A stretch of DNA of 64,000 nt from Roseateles sp. (GTDB taxonomy: Bacteria; Pseudomonadota; Gammaproteobacteria; Burkholderiales; Burkholderiaceae). A program made the translations under genes and the position numbers. Below the pieces are notes generated by a model. The model was not told the origin of the DNA and made no database searches. It saw only the letters and a program-made list of their open reading frames with translations. The DNA is taken from assembly GCA_019232985.1 (NCBI GenBank), contig JAFAMW010000058.1:62001-126000 (forward strand). Reading direction: 5' to 3'. Shown here one piece after another: positions 18,860-30,063 of the stretch (position 1 is the first letter of the stretch; each line of letters opens with the position of its first letter).

Positions 18860-20371
18860 ATGGACCTCAATCAACGCTGCTCCGGTGTGCTGCTGCACAT
18901 CACCTCGCTGCCCGGCCCGCATGGCGCGGGCGACTTCGGCCCCGCGTCGCGCCGCTTCGTCGACTGGCTCAGCGGCGCGGGCCAGACGCTGTGGCAGCTG
19001 CTGCCGATCACGCCGATCGGCCCCGGCGACAGCCCCTACCAGGGCGTGTCGGCGTTCGCGGGCAACCAATGGCTGGTCGCGCTCGAGCCCTTCGTCGAGA
19101 AGGGCTGGCTCGCGCTCGACGCCGTGCCCGCGTTCGATCCGCTGCGCGTCGACTACGGGTCCGTTCTACCGTGGCGCGAGCAGCAGCTGCGCCGCGCCGC
19201 GGCCGGCTTCTTCGCCGGCGCCGCGGCCGCCGACCGCGCGGCCTTCGAGGCCTGGCGCGCGGCCGAACAGGCCTGGCTCGACGACTACGCGCTGTTCATG
19301 GCGATCCGCTCGCCGCTGAACGGCCAGCCCTGGTGGCAATGGCCGGCGCCGCTCGCGCGCCGCGAGCCGGCGGCGCTCGCGGCCGCGCGCGCGCAGCACC
19401 GCGACGAGATCGCGTTCTGGCAGTTCGTGCAATGGCAGTTCGACGTCCAGTGCGGCGCGCTCAAGGCCTACGCGAACGCGAAGGGCGTGCGCCTGATGGG
19501 CGACCTGCCGATCTTCGTCGCGCACGACAGCGCCGACTGCTGGTCGCGCCCGGACCTGTACTACCTCGACGAGCGCTTCAACACCAGCGTCGTCGCCGGT
19601 GTGCCGCCCGACGCGATGTCGGCCGACGGCCAGCGCTGGGGCAACCCGCTGTACCGCTGGGACCGCATGGCGGCCGAGAACTATGCGTGGTGGACCGCGC
19701 GCGTGAGGCGCGCGCTGCACCAGGCCGACTGTTTCCGCATCGACCATTTCCGCGGCTTCGCCGGCTACTACGAGATCCCCGGCGAGCGCATGGACGCGAA
19801 GGTCGGCCGCTGGGTCACCGGCCCGGGCCAGGCGCTGTTCGACGCGATCGAGGCCGCATTGGGCAAGCTGCCGATCGTCGCCGAGGACCTCGGCTTCATC
19901 ACCGACGACGTGCACGCGCTGCGCGACGGCTGCGGCTTCCCGGGCATGAAGATCCTGCAGTTCGGCTTCGGCGGGGAGGGCGACCACGAGTTCCTGCCGC
20001 ATATGTGGCCGCGCGCGAGCGTCGCCTACACGGGCACGCACGACAACGACACGGTGCGCGGCTGGTGGAACGCGGCGAGCCCGCGCGAGCGCGCGTTCGC
20101 GGGCTCCTACCTCGCCTGCGGCGACCACGACGTGCACTGGGCGATGATCCGCGGCTGCGCGAACTCGGTCGCGAACCTCGCGGTCTACCCGCTGCAGGAC
20201 GTGCTGGGCCTGGGCAGCGAGGCGCGCGTGAACGTGCCCGGCGTGCTCGGCGGCAACTGGGCCTGGCGCTTCGGCTGGGACATGCTCGGCACCGAGCCCG
20301 CGCGCGTGCTCGGCCTGATCACGGCCGCGAGCGGGCGCGGTCCGTTCGAGCTGCTCAGGCTGCCGGCCTGA
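18860..20371 (+). CDS. malQ: 4-alpha-glucanotransferase MalQ (amylomaltase)
   Basis: A 503-residue GH77 enzyme of the compact DPE1/amylomaltase type, shorter than E. coli MalQ (694 aa). The N-terminus SGVLLHITSLPGPHGAGDFG is diagnostic. Catalytic residues are Asp295 (FRIDHFRGF), Glu342 (VAEDLG) and Asp395 (THDND). It rearranges imported maltodextrins into longer chains for GlgP and releases glucose. It lies 13 bp after glgX and is the last gene of the rightward glg operon. Confidence 0.95.
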   Translation: MDLNQRCSGVLLHITSLPGPHGAGDFGPASRRFVDWLSGAGQTLWQLLPITPIGPGDSPYQGVSAFAGNQWLVALEPFVEKGWLALDAVPAFDPLRVDYGSVLPWREQQLRRAAAGFFAGAAAADRAAFEAWRAAEQAWLDDYALFMAIRSPLNGQPWWQWPAPLARREPAALAAARAQHRDEIAFWQFVQWQFDVQCGALKAYANAKGVRLMGDLPIFVAHDSADCWSRPDLYYLDERFNTSVVAGVPPDAMSADGQRWGNPLYRWDRMAAENYAWWTARVRRALHQADCFRIDHFRGFAGYYEIPGERMDAKVGRWVTGPGQALFDAIEAALGKLPIVAEDLGFITDDVHALRDGCGFPGMKILQFGFGGEGDHEFLPHMWPRASVAYTGTHDNDTVRGWWNAASPRERAFAGSYLACGDHDVHWAMIRGCANSVANLAVYPLQDVLGLGSEARVNVPGVLGGNWAWRFGWDMLGTEPARVLGLITAASGRGPFELLRLPA

Positions 20372-20373
20372 AC

Positions 20374-20397
20374 CGTCGCCGGCGCGTGCCGGCGACG
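20374..20397. terminator. Hairpin between convergent malQ and amylase genes
   Basis: A perfect 10-bp GC stem (CGTCGCCGGC/GCCGGCGACG) with loop GCGT lies exactly in the 34-bp gap between two convergent genes. It has no T tract. The position suggests a shared transcript end for both directions. Confidence 0.5.
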
Positions 20398-20405
20398 CCG
20401 CCCGC

Positions 20406-22304
20406 TCAGTCCTTCACTTCGAGGATGCGCAGGCCGCGCGCCGGCACCTCGAGCGTGCGGCCCAGCGGCAGCGTCGCGCCGCCGATCACGTCGCGGCCGA
20501 CGCTCGCCGCGTCGAGCATCTCGGCGAAGCGGCGCGTGTCGAGCGACACGGCCTGGCGGTTCTTGTTCAGCGCGACCATGACCTTGCCCGCGCCGCCGGG
20601 CAGGTAGCGGAAGTAGACGTAGACGCCGCCCTGCGGGTCGTAGTGCATGAGCCGGCCCTCGGCGACCGCGCGCGAGGTCTTGCGCCAGTTGAAGAGCCGG
20701 CGCACGAAGTCCTGCATCGCGCGCTGCGCGGGCGTCAGGCCGCGGCCCGTGAACGCGTCGACGCGGTCGCCGGGCCAGCCGCCCGGCATGTCGGCGCGCA
20801 CGCGGCCGTCGTCGCGCTCGACCGGGCTCTTCATCAGGATCTCGGTGCCGTAGAACAGCTGCGGCGTGCGGTTCGTCGTCGCGATGAAGGCGAGCGCGAG
20901 GCGCACGAGGTCGGCGTCGTCGCCGAACGCCGAGTAGATCCGGTTGGTGTCGTGGTTGCCGTCGAGCAGCACGAGGCGCTCGGGCTCGGGGTAGAGCAGG
21001 TCGCCGAGCTGGGCCTCGAACAGCCGGCCCCAGCCGCGGCCGAAGCCCTGGCCCTCGGGCTCGGTCAGCGCCTCGCGCAGCACGCCGTAGAGCGGAAAGT
21101 CCATCAGCGCCGGCAGGCTCGACGCGTAGCCGTCGGCGTTGCGGTGACCGCGCAGCCAGTAGGCGAGCAGCTCGGGGCGATCGCTCATCTCCTCGCCGAC
21201 CATGCTGAAGTGCGGGTACTCGGCCATGATCGCGGCCGACCAACGGGCGAGGAAGCCGCGGTCCGAGTAGGGGTAGGTGTCGACGCGCAGGCCGCTCAGG
21301 CCCGCGTACTCGATCCACCAGATCGCGTTCTGCGTCAGGTAGGTCGCGAGGTGCGGCTCGCGGCTGTTGAGGTCGGGCATGGTCGGCGAGAACCAGCCGT
21401 CGGTCAGGCGCGCGAGGTCGCTCGGCGCCGCGTAGGGGTCGGCCTGGACCGAATGGCGGTGGTTGGTTTCGACGTAGGGCCTGGACGGGTTGATCCAGTC
21501 GGGCGCGGGCAGGTCGGCCAGCCACCAATGGCCCGAGCCGATATGGTTGGGCACGACATCCTGGATCACGCCGAGGCCCCTGGCGCGCGCGGCGGCCACG
21601 AAGTCGCGGTACTGCGCGTTCGTGCCGAAGCGCGGGTCGATGCGGTAGAGGTCGGTGATCGAGTAGCCGTGGTACGAGTACTGCGGCTGACGGTTCTCGA
21701 CCAGCGGCGTCGGCCACAGCTGCGTGAAGCCGAGGCCGGCGATGTAGTCGAGGTGTTGTTCGAGCCCGGCGAGGTCGCCGCCATGGCGGCCGCCGGGCTT
21801 GGCGCGGTCGGCCGGGTCGCCGAGGCCCGCGACGGTGTCGTTGTGCGGGTCGCCGTTCGCGAAGCGGTCGGGCACGACCAGGTAGATCGCGTCGTGGCTG
21901 TCGAAGCCGCGGCGCTCGGCCGAGCCCGGCGTGCGCGCGGCGAGCGCGTAGGCGACGCGCTCGCGCACGGCGCCCTGGGCGTCGAGCAGTTCGAGCGTCA
22001 GCGTCGCGGGCTGCGCGTCGGGTGCGATGTCGAGGTCGACGAACAGGTAGTTGGCCGTGCCCGGGCTCGCGCCGGCGAGGCGCACGCCGGCCGGGGTCTT
22101 GCCGTCGGCGCCGGGCGCGAGGCGCGGCGTCAGCGCGGCGAGGCCGCTGCCGTGCAGCATCAGCTCGAGGCGCGGCGCGTGCATGCCGACCCACCAGGAC
22201 GGCGGCTCGACATGGTCGACGTCGGCGCGGGCGGCCACGCCGGCGACGGCGAACAGCGCGGCCGCGAGCGGCGGCGCGAGGCGGTACAGGGTCTTGGGCG
22301 TCAT
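20406..22304 (-). CDS. Periplasmic neopullulanase/cyclomaltodextrinase-like GH13 (SusA-like)
   Basis: A 632-residue exported GH13 enzyme with a signal peptide (APPLAAALFAVAGVAARA) and an N-terminal immunoglobulin-like domain beginning WWVGMHAPRLELMLHG. That domain is typical of SusA-type neopullulanases and cyclomaltodextrinases. The motif DAIYLVVPDRFANGD opens the barrel. Catalytic residues are Asp342 (GLRVDTYPY), Glu371 (MVGEEM) and Asp452 (DGNHDTNR). It would cut maltodextrins, cyclodextrins or pullulan in the periplasm. ATG at 22304 overlaps the stop of the upstream amylase (ATGA), so the two exported enzymes are translationally coupled. Confidence 0.9.
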   Translation of the reverse strand: MTPKTLYRLAPPLAAALFAVAGVAARADVDHVEPPSWWVGMHAPRLELMLHGSGLAALTPRLAPGADGKTPAGVRLAGASPGTANYLFVDLDIAPDAQPATLTLELLDAQGAVRERVAYALAARTPGSAERRGFDSHDAIYLVVPDRFANGDPHNDTVAGLGDPADRAKPGGRHGGDLAGLEQHLDYIAGLGFTQLWPTPLVENRQPQYSYHGYSITDLYRIDPRFGTNAQYRDFVAAARARGLGVIQDVVPNHIGSGHWWLADLPAPDWINPSRPYVETNHRHSVQADPYAAPSDLARLTDGWFSPTMPDLNSREPHLATYLTQNAIWWIEYAGLSGLRVDTYPYSDRGFLARWSAAIMAEYPHFSMVGEEMSDRPELLAYWLRGHRNADGYASSLPALMDFPLYGVLREALTEPEGQGFGRGWGRLFEAQLGDLLYPEPERLVLLDGNHDTNRIYSAFGDDADLVRLALAFIATTNRTPQLFYGTEILMKSPVERDDGRVRADMPGGWPGDRVDAFTGRGLTPAQRAMQDFVRRLFNWRKTSRAVAEGRLMHYDPQGGVYVYFRYLPGGAGKVMVALNKNRQAVSLDTRRFAEMLDAASVGRDVIGGATLPLGRTLEVPARGLRILEVKD

Positions 22305-23920
22305 GGTTGGCGGTCTGCCTGAAGGACGAGGACCGCGCGCGCGGGCACGGTGACGTTCGCGCGGCCGCCCGCGTCGCTGTGTGCGGCGGCCGCGCCGCGC
22401 GGGTATAGCGCGGGCAGCGCCGCACCGGGCGGCAGCGCGTCGAGCGCGACCTGCGCGGGCGCGGCGCCGTAGTTGATCAGCACGACGCTGAGCTCGGCCC
22501 CGAGCCGGCGCCGCAGCACCATCAGCAGGCCCTGCGTGGCGGCCGCGTAGTCGCCCGCGGCGATCGAGCGGCGCCGGTTGCGCAGTGCGATCATGGCCTT
22601 GTAGAAGTTCAGCACCGAGTTCGGGTCGGCGGCCTCGACGACCGGGTTGTGCGTCGCCGCGTTCGGCGCGATCGGGCGGAACGGCTGGCCGGTGCTGAAG
22701 CCGCGGCCGTCGGCGTCCCAGCTCATCGGCGCGCGGATCGGGCCGTCGCCGTCGAGCTCGAGGCGGCCGGCCTGGCCGATCTCCTCGCCGTAGTAGATGA
22801 AGGGCGTGCCCGGCATCAGCAGATAGGTCGCGGCGGCGAGCTTGAGGCCGGCCGCGTCGCCGTGCAGCTGGTCCCACAGGCGCTGGCCCGCGAAGATGTC
22901 GTGGTTGGACAGCATCGTCGCCATGCTCGGCGGTGCGTGGCGGAAGTAGTCGGCGACCTTGGGCAGCGCCGCGGCGGCCTCGACCGGCTCGCCGCGCGCG
23001 GCCTTGACGATCTCGTACTGGAAGTCGAACGCGAACGCGCTGCCGCAGACGTCGGGGCGCGCGTAGACGAGCGGCGCGGCCGTCGCCTCGCAGACGACGA
23101 AGCGGCGCGGGTAGGACTTGACGAGGTCCTGGATGCGCTTGGCGAGCGCGCGGCTCTCGGGCTGGTCGTTCCAGGCCTCGGGGCCGTTCTCGATCAGGTG
23201 CGGCACGGCGTCGAGGCGAAAGCCGTCGAGGCCGCGGTTGAGCCAGAAGCGCAGGCTCGAGAAGTGGTAGTCGAGCGCGGCCGGGTTGCGCAGGTTGAAG
23301 TCGGGCATATGGCCGCCGAAGGTGCCGTAGTAGGCGCCGGTCGGCGTCGCGGTCCAGGGGTTGTGGCCCCAGATGCTCCAGTCGAGCGGCGTGCGGTCCT
23401 GCCAGACGAACCAGTCGCGGTAAGGCGCGTCGGGCCCGGCGAGCGCCTGCTCGAAGGGCGGGAATTCCGCCGACGCGTGGTTGAACACGTAGTCGATGAT
23501 CACGCCGATGCCGCGCGCGTGGGCGGCCGCGATCAGCGCGTCGAAGTCGGCGAGGTCGCCGTAGGCCGGCTCGACGCGGCGGTAGTCGACGGTCGCGTAG
23601 CCGTGGTCGTGGTCGCTGCTCGCGGTGATCGGCATCAGCCAGATGCCCTTGACGCCGAGCGCCTGCAGGTAGTCGAGCCGCGCGGTCAGGCCGCGCAGGT
23701 CGCCGACGCCGTCGCCCTTGCTGTCCTGGTAGGCGCGCACGAAGATCTCCATGAACGCGCCATGTTCCCAGCCGTCGGCGAGCGGGCTCGGGCTCGGGCG
23801 GGCGTCGACATGGGCGGTGTCCAAGGCGGGCGCCGCTGCGGCGGGCAGGGCGGTGCAGGCGGCGAATGCGGTGAGGGCGAGGCCCGCGAGCCGGCGGCGC
23901 GCGGGGAGGGCGTCGTGCAT
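22301..23920 (-). CDS. Periplasmic GH13 alpha-amylase/alpha-glucosidase
   Basis: A 539-residue exported GH13 hydrolase with a signal peptide (LAGLALTAFAACTALPAAAA). FMEIFVRAYQDSKGDGVGDL at about 57-75 and DYVFNH at 143-148 are family signatures. Catalytic residues are Asp237 (DGFRLDAVPHL), Glu278 (VVCEATA) and Asp341 (LSNHD). The QDSKGDGVGDL segment is typical of the oligo-1,6-glucosidase/alpha-glucosidase/amylase branch. It is the first gene of a two-gene minus-strand operon divergent from the pullulanase. Confidence 0.88.
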   Translation of the reverse strand: MHDALPARRRLAGLALTAFAACTALPAAAAPALDTAHVDARPSPSPLADGWEHGAFMEIFVRAYQDSKGDGVGDLRGLTARLDYLQALGVKGIWLMPITASSDHDHGYATVDYRRVEPAYGDLADFDALIAAAHARGIGVIIDYVFNHASAEFPPFEQALAGPDAPYRDWFVWQDRTPLDWSIWGHNPWTATPTGAYYGTFGGHMPDFNLRNPAALDYHFSSLRFWLNRGLDGFRLDAVPHLIENGPEAWNDQPESRALAKRIQDLVKSYPRRFVVCEATAAPLVYARPDVCGSAFAFDFQYEIVKAARGEPVEAAAALPKVADYFRHAPPSMATMLSNHDIFAGQRLWDQLHGDAAGLKLAAATYLLMPGTPFIYYGEEIGQAGRLELDGDGPIRAPMSWDADGRGFSTGQPFRPIAPNAATHNPVVEAADPNSVLNFYKAMIALRNRRRSIAAGDYAAATQGLLMVLRRRLGAELSVVLINYGAAPAQVALDALPPGAALPALYPRGAAAAHSDAGGRANVTVPARAVLVLQADRQP

Positions 23921-24081
23921 GGTGTGGTCCGTTCGGTGGCTGCGGCCGATGCTGTAGCCAAATTACGCCAATTGGATGGCGCGGATTTTCGCAAGCATAG
24001 GGCTGATCTCCGGTAAAGTGAATCGGGTGTGCCGCTTGTTTGTAGTTTTGCTACTTTTCCGCGGCCGTATGGAGACAAGCA
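23921..24081. promoter_or_regulatory. Divergent amylase / pullulanase control region with TGTAG dyads
   Basis: An AT-richer 161-bp divergent spacer. Two sites share the 15-bp layout of the perfect dyad at 11751: TGTAGCCAAATTACG (23953-23967, degenerate) and TGTAGTTTTGCTACT (24041-24055, core GTAG-N5-CTAC). These look like operators of the same regulon as malK/glgP. I found no convincing -35/-10 pair. GGAGAC sits directly before the pullulanase ATG. Confidence 0.5.
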
Positions 24082-26838
<2,757 letters not shown>

Positions 26839-26847
26839 CGCCGGCGT

Positions 26848-26861
26848 CCCCGCGAACGGGG
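26848..26861 (+). terminator. Short hairpin after pullulanase
   Basis: CCCCG-CGAA-CGGGG, a 5-bp stem with a stable GNRA-like loop 10 bp after the stop, followed by a few scattered T. It is a weak candidate for a terminator. Confidence 0.35.
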
Positions 26862-26954
26862 CATGCGTTTTGGCAGGGGCGCGCGGCAGCGACTAGTATT
26901 GCTGCATGCGCGGCGCGCGTGGAAGCAGGGCGCGACGCCGACGAGGAGACGTCC

Positions 26955-28181
26955 ATGAACAAGCTGCGTGCCTTGACGTTCGCCGCACTCGCGGCCCTGC
27001 TGGCTGGCTGTGCGACGGCACCGCCGCCGTCGCTGCAGCCTCAGGCGGTCCTGCACGACGAGCTGTTCCAGCCGCCGGGCGAGCCGGTCGAGACCGAGGC
27101 CCAGATCTTCGCCGCGAGCCCGACGATGCAGCGCTGGGTCAAGGACCACTACGGCCAGCTGCACCGCGACCAGAACGGCGACCTGCGGCGCGCGCTCGTC
27201 GTCGCGCTCGACCGGGACAACGAGCTCCACCTCGAGTACGACGCAAGCTATACGCGCGACGCGGCCGAGGCCTTCGACGCGCGCAGCGGCAACTGCCTCT
27301 CGCTCGTGATCATGACGGCCGCGATGGCGCGCGAGCTCGCGATTCCGGTGCAGTTCCAGAAGGTCTATGTCGAGGAGAGCTGGAGCCGCGACAGGAACCT
27401 GATGTTCTCGGCCGGGCATGTCAACCTGTCGCTCGCGCGCCCGCACGACGCGCTCACGCGCAGCTACTCGCTCACGGGCGACGAGCTGACGGTCGATTTC
27501 ATCTCGGCCGACGATCTCCGCGGCGCGCATGTGCGCGAGCTCGACCTGCAGACGATCGCCGCGATGTTCATGAACAACCGCGCGGCCGAGGCGCTCGACG
27601 CGGGCCGGCTCGACCAGGCCTATTGGTGGGCGCGCGCGGCGCTGCTCGAGGATCCGCGCTACACCGCCGCGTACAACACGCTCGGCGTGATCTACCGGCG
27701 CCACGGCAACCTGGCCGTCGCCGAGGCGAGCCTGCGCCGCGTGACCGCGGTCGAGCCCGACAGCGTGCCGGCCCTGTCCAACCTCGCGATCGTGCTGCGC
27801 GACGAGGGGCGCAGCGCCGAGGCGCAGGCGCTCGACCTGCGCGTGCATTCGCTCCAGCCCTATCCGCCGTTCCACTTCTTCGACCTCGGCGTCGCCGCGC
27901 TGAAGGCGCACGACTACCAGGCCGCGCGCGAGATGTTCAAGCGCGAGATCGCGCGCGAGGCCTATTACCACGAGTTCCATTTCGGGCTTGCGCTCGCCGA
28001 CTACGGCCTCGGCGACTTCGACGAGGCGCGCGAGCAGCTCAAGCTCGCGATCGACAACAGCACGACGCGCAAGAGCCACGCGCTGTACGCAGCCAAGCTC
28101 GACTGGCTCAACGCGCACCAGGCCGCCGACCCGCTGGCCACCGCGCGGCTGCGGCACGAGGCCGGACAGCCCGGACCCTGA
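26955..28181 (+). CDS. TPR lipoprotein with transglutaminase-like N-terminal part
   Basis: A 408-residue lipoprotein: the signal peptide ends in the lipobox LLAGC, so the mature protein is membrane-anchored. Residues at about 100-170 contain SGNCLSLVIMTAAMARELAI and later FSAGHVNLSL, a Cys...His arrangement seen in transglutaminase-like/SirB1-type folds. The C-terminal half has TPR-like repeats (AYNTLGVIYRRHGNLAVAEASL and similar). ATG at 26955 follows a good GAGGAGAC site. The function is unknown; such proteins may scaffold envelope complexes. It ends 6 bp from the convergent cysteine-cluster gene. Confidence 0.75.
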   Translation: MNKLRALTFAALAALLAGCATAPPPSLQPQAVLHDELFQPPGEPVETEAQIFAASPTMQRWVKDHYGQLHRDQNGDLRRALVVALDRDNELHLEYDASYTRDAAEAFDARSGNCLSLVIMTAAMARELAIPVQFQKVYVEESWSRDRNLMFSAGHVNLSLARPHDALTRSYSLTGDELTVDFISADDLRGAHVRELDLQTIAAMFMNNRAAEALDAGRLDQAYWWARAALLEDPRYTAAYNTLGVIYRRHGNLAVAEASLRRVTAVEPDSVPALSNLAIVLRDEGRSAEAQALDLRVHSLQPYPPFHFFDLGVAALKAHDYQAAREMFKREIAREAYYHEFHFGLALADYGLGDFDEAREQLKLAIDNSTTRKSHALYAAKLDWLNAHQAADPLATARLRHEAGQPGP

Positions 28182-28187
28182 CGCGTC

Positions 28188-28529
28188 CTAGAAGCCGTCG
28201 AGCGGCGGCAGGCCGTGGCGCGCGCGGGCGCGCGCGCAGGCGTCGTCGCCGAGGCCCAGCGGCGCGCGCAGGCCGAACTCGCGACAGGGCGCGGGCCGCC
28301 ATTCGTAGATGCCGCAGCTCGCGCGGGCGCCGACCTGGCCGACCAGCGCGGCGCAGCGCGGCTGGGCGTGGTCGGTGCCGCGCATGCGCGCGAGCGTGGC
28401 CGTCAACGGCACGGTCAGGCCGTCGGGCACGCAGCCGCCCTCGCTGAGCAACTCGTCGACCGCGAAGTCGACGCGAAAGCTCGCGCAGCAGGCGCCGCAG
28501 TCGAGGCAGGGGTTGGCGTTCGCGCTCAC
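28188..28529 (-). CDS. YkgJ-type zinc/iron-chelating cysteine-cluster protein
   Basis: A 113-residue protein of the YkgJ/UPF0153 family. The cysteine cluster CLDCGACC near the N-terminus, an isolated Cys at 60, and CGIYEWRPAPCREF at 72-85 match the family and may bind a metal or Fe-S centre. The start is a GTG at 28529 that overlaps the kinase stop (GTGA). Function is not established for the family. Co-translation with a kinase/Usp fusion and a phosphatase hints at signalling or stress response. Confidence 0.85.
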   Translation of the reverse strand: MSANANPCLDCGACCASFRVDFAVDELLSEGGCVPDGLTVPLTATLARMRGTDHAQPRCAALVGQVGARASCGIYEWRPAPCREFGLRAPLGLGDDACARARARHGLPPLDGF

Positions 28530-29980
28530 GCCGGCTTCTTCTCGCGCACCATCGTGACCGAGCAGTCGCTCGTCGCGAGCACCTCGGTCGAGACGCTGCC
28601 GAGCGCGCGGCGCAGGCCGCTGGTCTCGCTGCCGCTGCGCGCACCCATCACGATATGGTCGACCTCGCAGCGGTTCGCGAACTCGACGATCGCCGCGGCG
28701 ACGTCGGGCGCCTCGAGCACGTGGAAGGTCAGGCGGCCGTCGGCGAGGCCGAGCTCGGTCGCGAGTGGCCGGGCCCAATGCTTGAGCGCGACGAGCTGCT
28801 TGACGTGCAGGCTGCGGCCTTCGCTGTCGGTCAGCTCGTCGAGGCCGATGCGCGCGGTCTTCATCACGCCGACGCAGGCGAGGCGCGCGCCGGGCGCCGT
28901 GAGCACCGAGCGGCGCACGGCCTCGCGCAGCGCCTCGAGCAGGGCCGGCGTCGCGTTCTCGACGTCGACGGCGGCCATCGTGATCGGGCTGCGCGCGAGC
29001 TGCGTGCCGGCCTCGCCGGCGGCCTGCGGCTCGGCGCCGATCGCCGCGAACCAGCGCCGCGCGCGCGTCCACAGGCCCTTGCTCTGCAGGCGCTCGGCGC
29101 GCTCGGTCAGCGCGACGCCCTGCGGCTCGCGCAGGTCGAGCGCGAGCTGGGCCGCGCTCGGGTGGCGCTGGCCCGGGTCGACCTCGAGGCAGCGCAGGAT
29201 GAGCTCCTGCAGCCACGGCGGCGTGTCCGGTCGCAGCGCGCGCGGCGGGCGCGGCTCGGTATAGAGGCGCTCGCGCAGGCCGCGCACCGTCGTCGGCTGG
29301 CCGAACGGGCGTTCGCCGGTCAGCAGGTGGTAGAGCATCACGCCGAGCGCGAACAGGTCGCTGCGCGGGTCGTTGCGGACGAACTGGACCTGCTCGGGCG
29401 ACATATAGGGGCCGGTGCCCATCGGCAGCTCGAACTCCTCCTCGAGCAGGTCGGGCAGGTGGTCGTGGCGCGACAGGCCGAAGTCGACGAGCACGGCGCC
29501 GCCGTCGGGCCGGAACATGATGTTGCTCGGCTTGACGTCGAGGTGGATCAGGTGCTGGCGGTGCAGCGCGTGCAGGGCCGTCGCGACGCGGATGCCGATG
29601 TCGACGACCTCGTTGACGGGCAGCGGCGCCGCGTCGAGGCGCGGGCGCAGCGTCGCGCCGGGGATGCGCTCCATCACGATATAGGCCTGGCGCGTCCAGT
29701 CGCCGCGCGCGACGAAGCGCGGCACGTGCACGCCCTTGAGCACCGGCATGATCATTTGCTCGACCTCGAAGCCGACGATGGTCGCGGGGTCCTCGCCGCC
29801 CTTGATGCGCGGCACCTTCATGATCAGCGGGAAGTCCTCGCCGGGCACGGGCACGACGCGCGTGACGGTCCACAGGTTCGCCATGCCGCCCTGGTGCAGG
29901 CGCTCCTCGAGGCGGAAGCCGTCGATGACCTGGCCGGGTTCGAGCACGAACGGAGCCGGCAACAGACTGTCTGGAGTCAT
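28526..29980 (-). CDS. Ser/Thr protein kinase fused to universal stress (UspA) domain
   Basis: A 484-residue cytoplasmic fusion. Residues 20-285 form a Hanks-type kinase: glycine loop near 28-33, Lys55, the catalytic loop HLDVKPSN at 146-153 (HLD in place of HRD), DFG at 166-168 and MSPEQ at 193-197. A linker of about 45 residues leads to a UspA domain (about 333-480) whose ATP-binding motif MGARSGSETSGLRRALGSVS is intact. ATG at 29980 is preceded at five bases by GAGGGG supplied by a dispersed three-hairpin repeat. The neighbours are a metallophosphatase upstream and a YkgJ protein downstream. The fusion suggests nucleotide- or stress-sensitive phosphorylation; the targets are unknown. Confidence 0.88.
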   Translation of the reverse strand: MTPDSLLPAPFVLEPGQVIDGFRLEERLHQGGMANLWTVTRVVPVPGEDFPLIMKVPRIKGGEDPATIVGFEVEQMIMPVLKGVHVPRFVARGDWTRQAYIVMERIPGATLRPRLDAAPLPVNEVVDIGIRVATALHALHRQHLIHLDVKPSNIMFRPDGGAVLVDFGLSRHDHLPDLLEEEFELPMGTGPYMSPEQVQFVRNDPRSDLFALGVMLYHLLTGERPFGQPTTVRGLRERLYTEPRPPRALRPDTPPWLQELILRCLEVDPGQRHPSAAQLALDLREPQGVALTERAERLQSKGLWTRARRWFAAIGAEPQAAGEAGTQLARSPITMAAVDVENATPALLEALREAVRRSVLTAPGARLACVGVMKTARIGLDELTDSEGRSLHVKQLVALKHWARPLATELGLADGRLTFHVLEAPDVAAAIVEFANRCEVDHIVMGARSGSETSGLRRALGSVSTEVLATSDCSVTMVREKKPA

Positions 29981-30060
29981 GCCAGCCCCTCGTCCGACGA
30001 GTACGTCGGCCGATCCCCCGGGGGGATCGCCGCTTGCTTGGGGCGGCCCGGCGCGGCGTC
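29981..30060 (-). repeat. Three-hairpin intergenic repeat, copy A
   Basis: It lies between the metallophosphatase stop and the kinase ATG. Read on the minus strand it has three hairpins in order: GCCGC-N9-GCGGC, a CGATCCCC/GGGGATCG stem, and CCGACG-TACT-CGTCGG. It then ends with GAGGGG five bases before the ATG. It matches copy B (61205-61288) base for base over most of its length, with differences largely in loops and flanks. Confidence 0.85.
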
Positions 30061-30063
30061 CAG

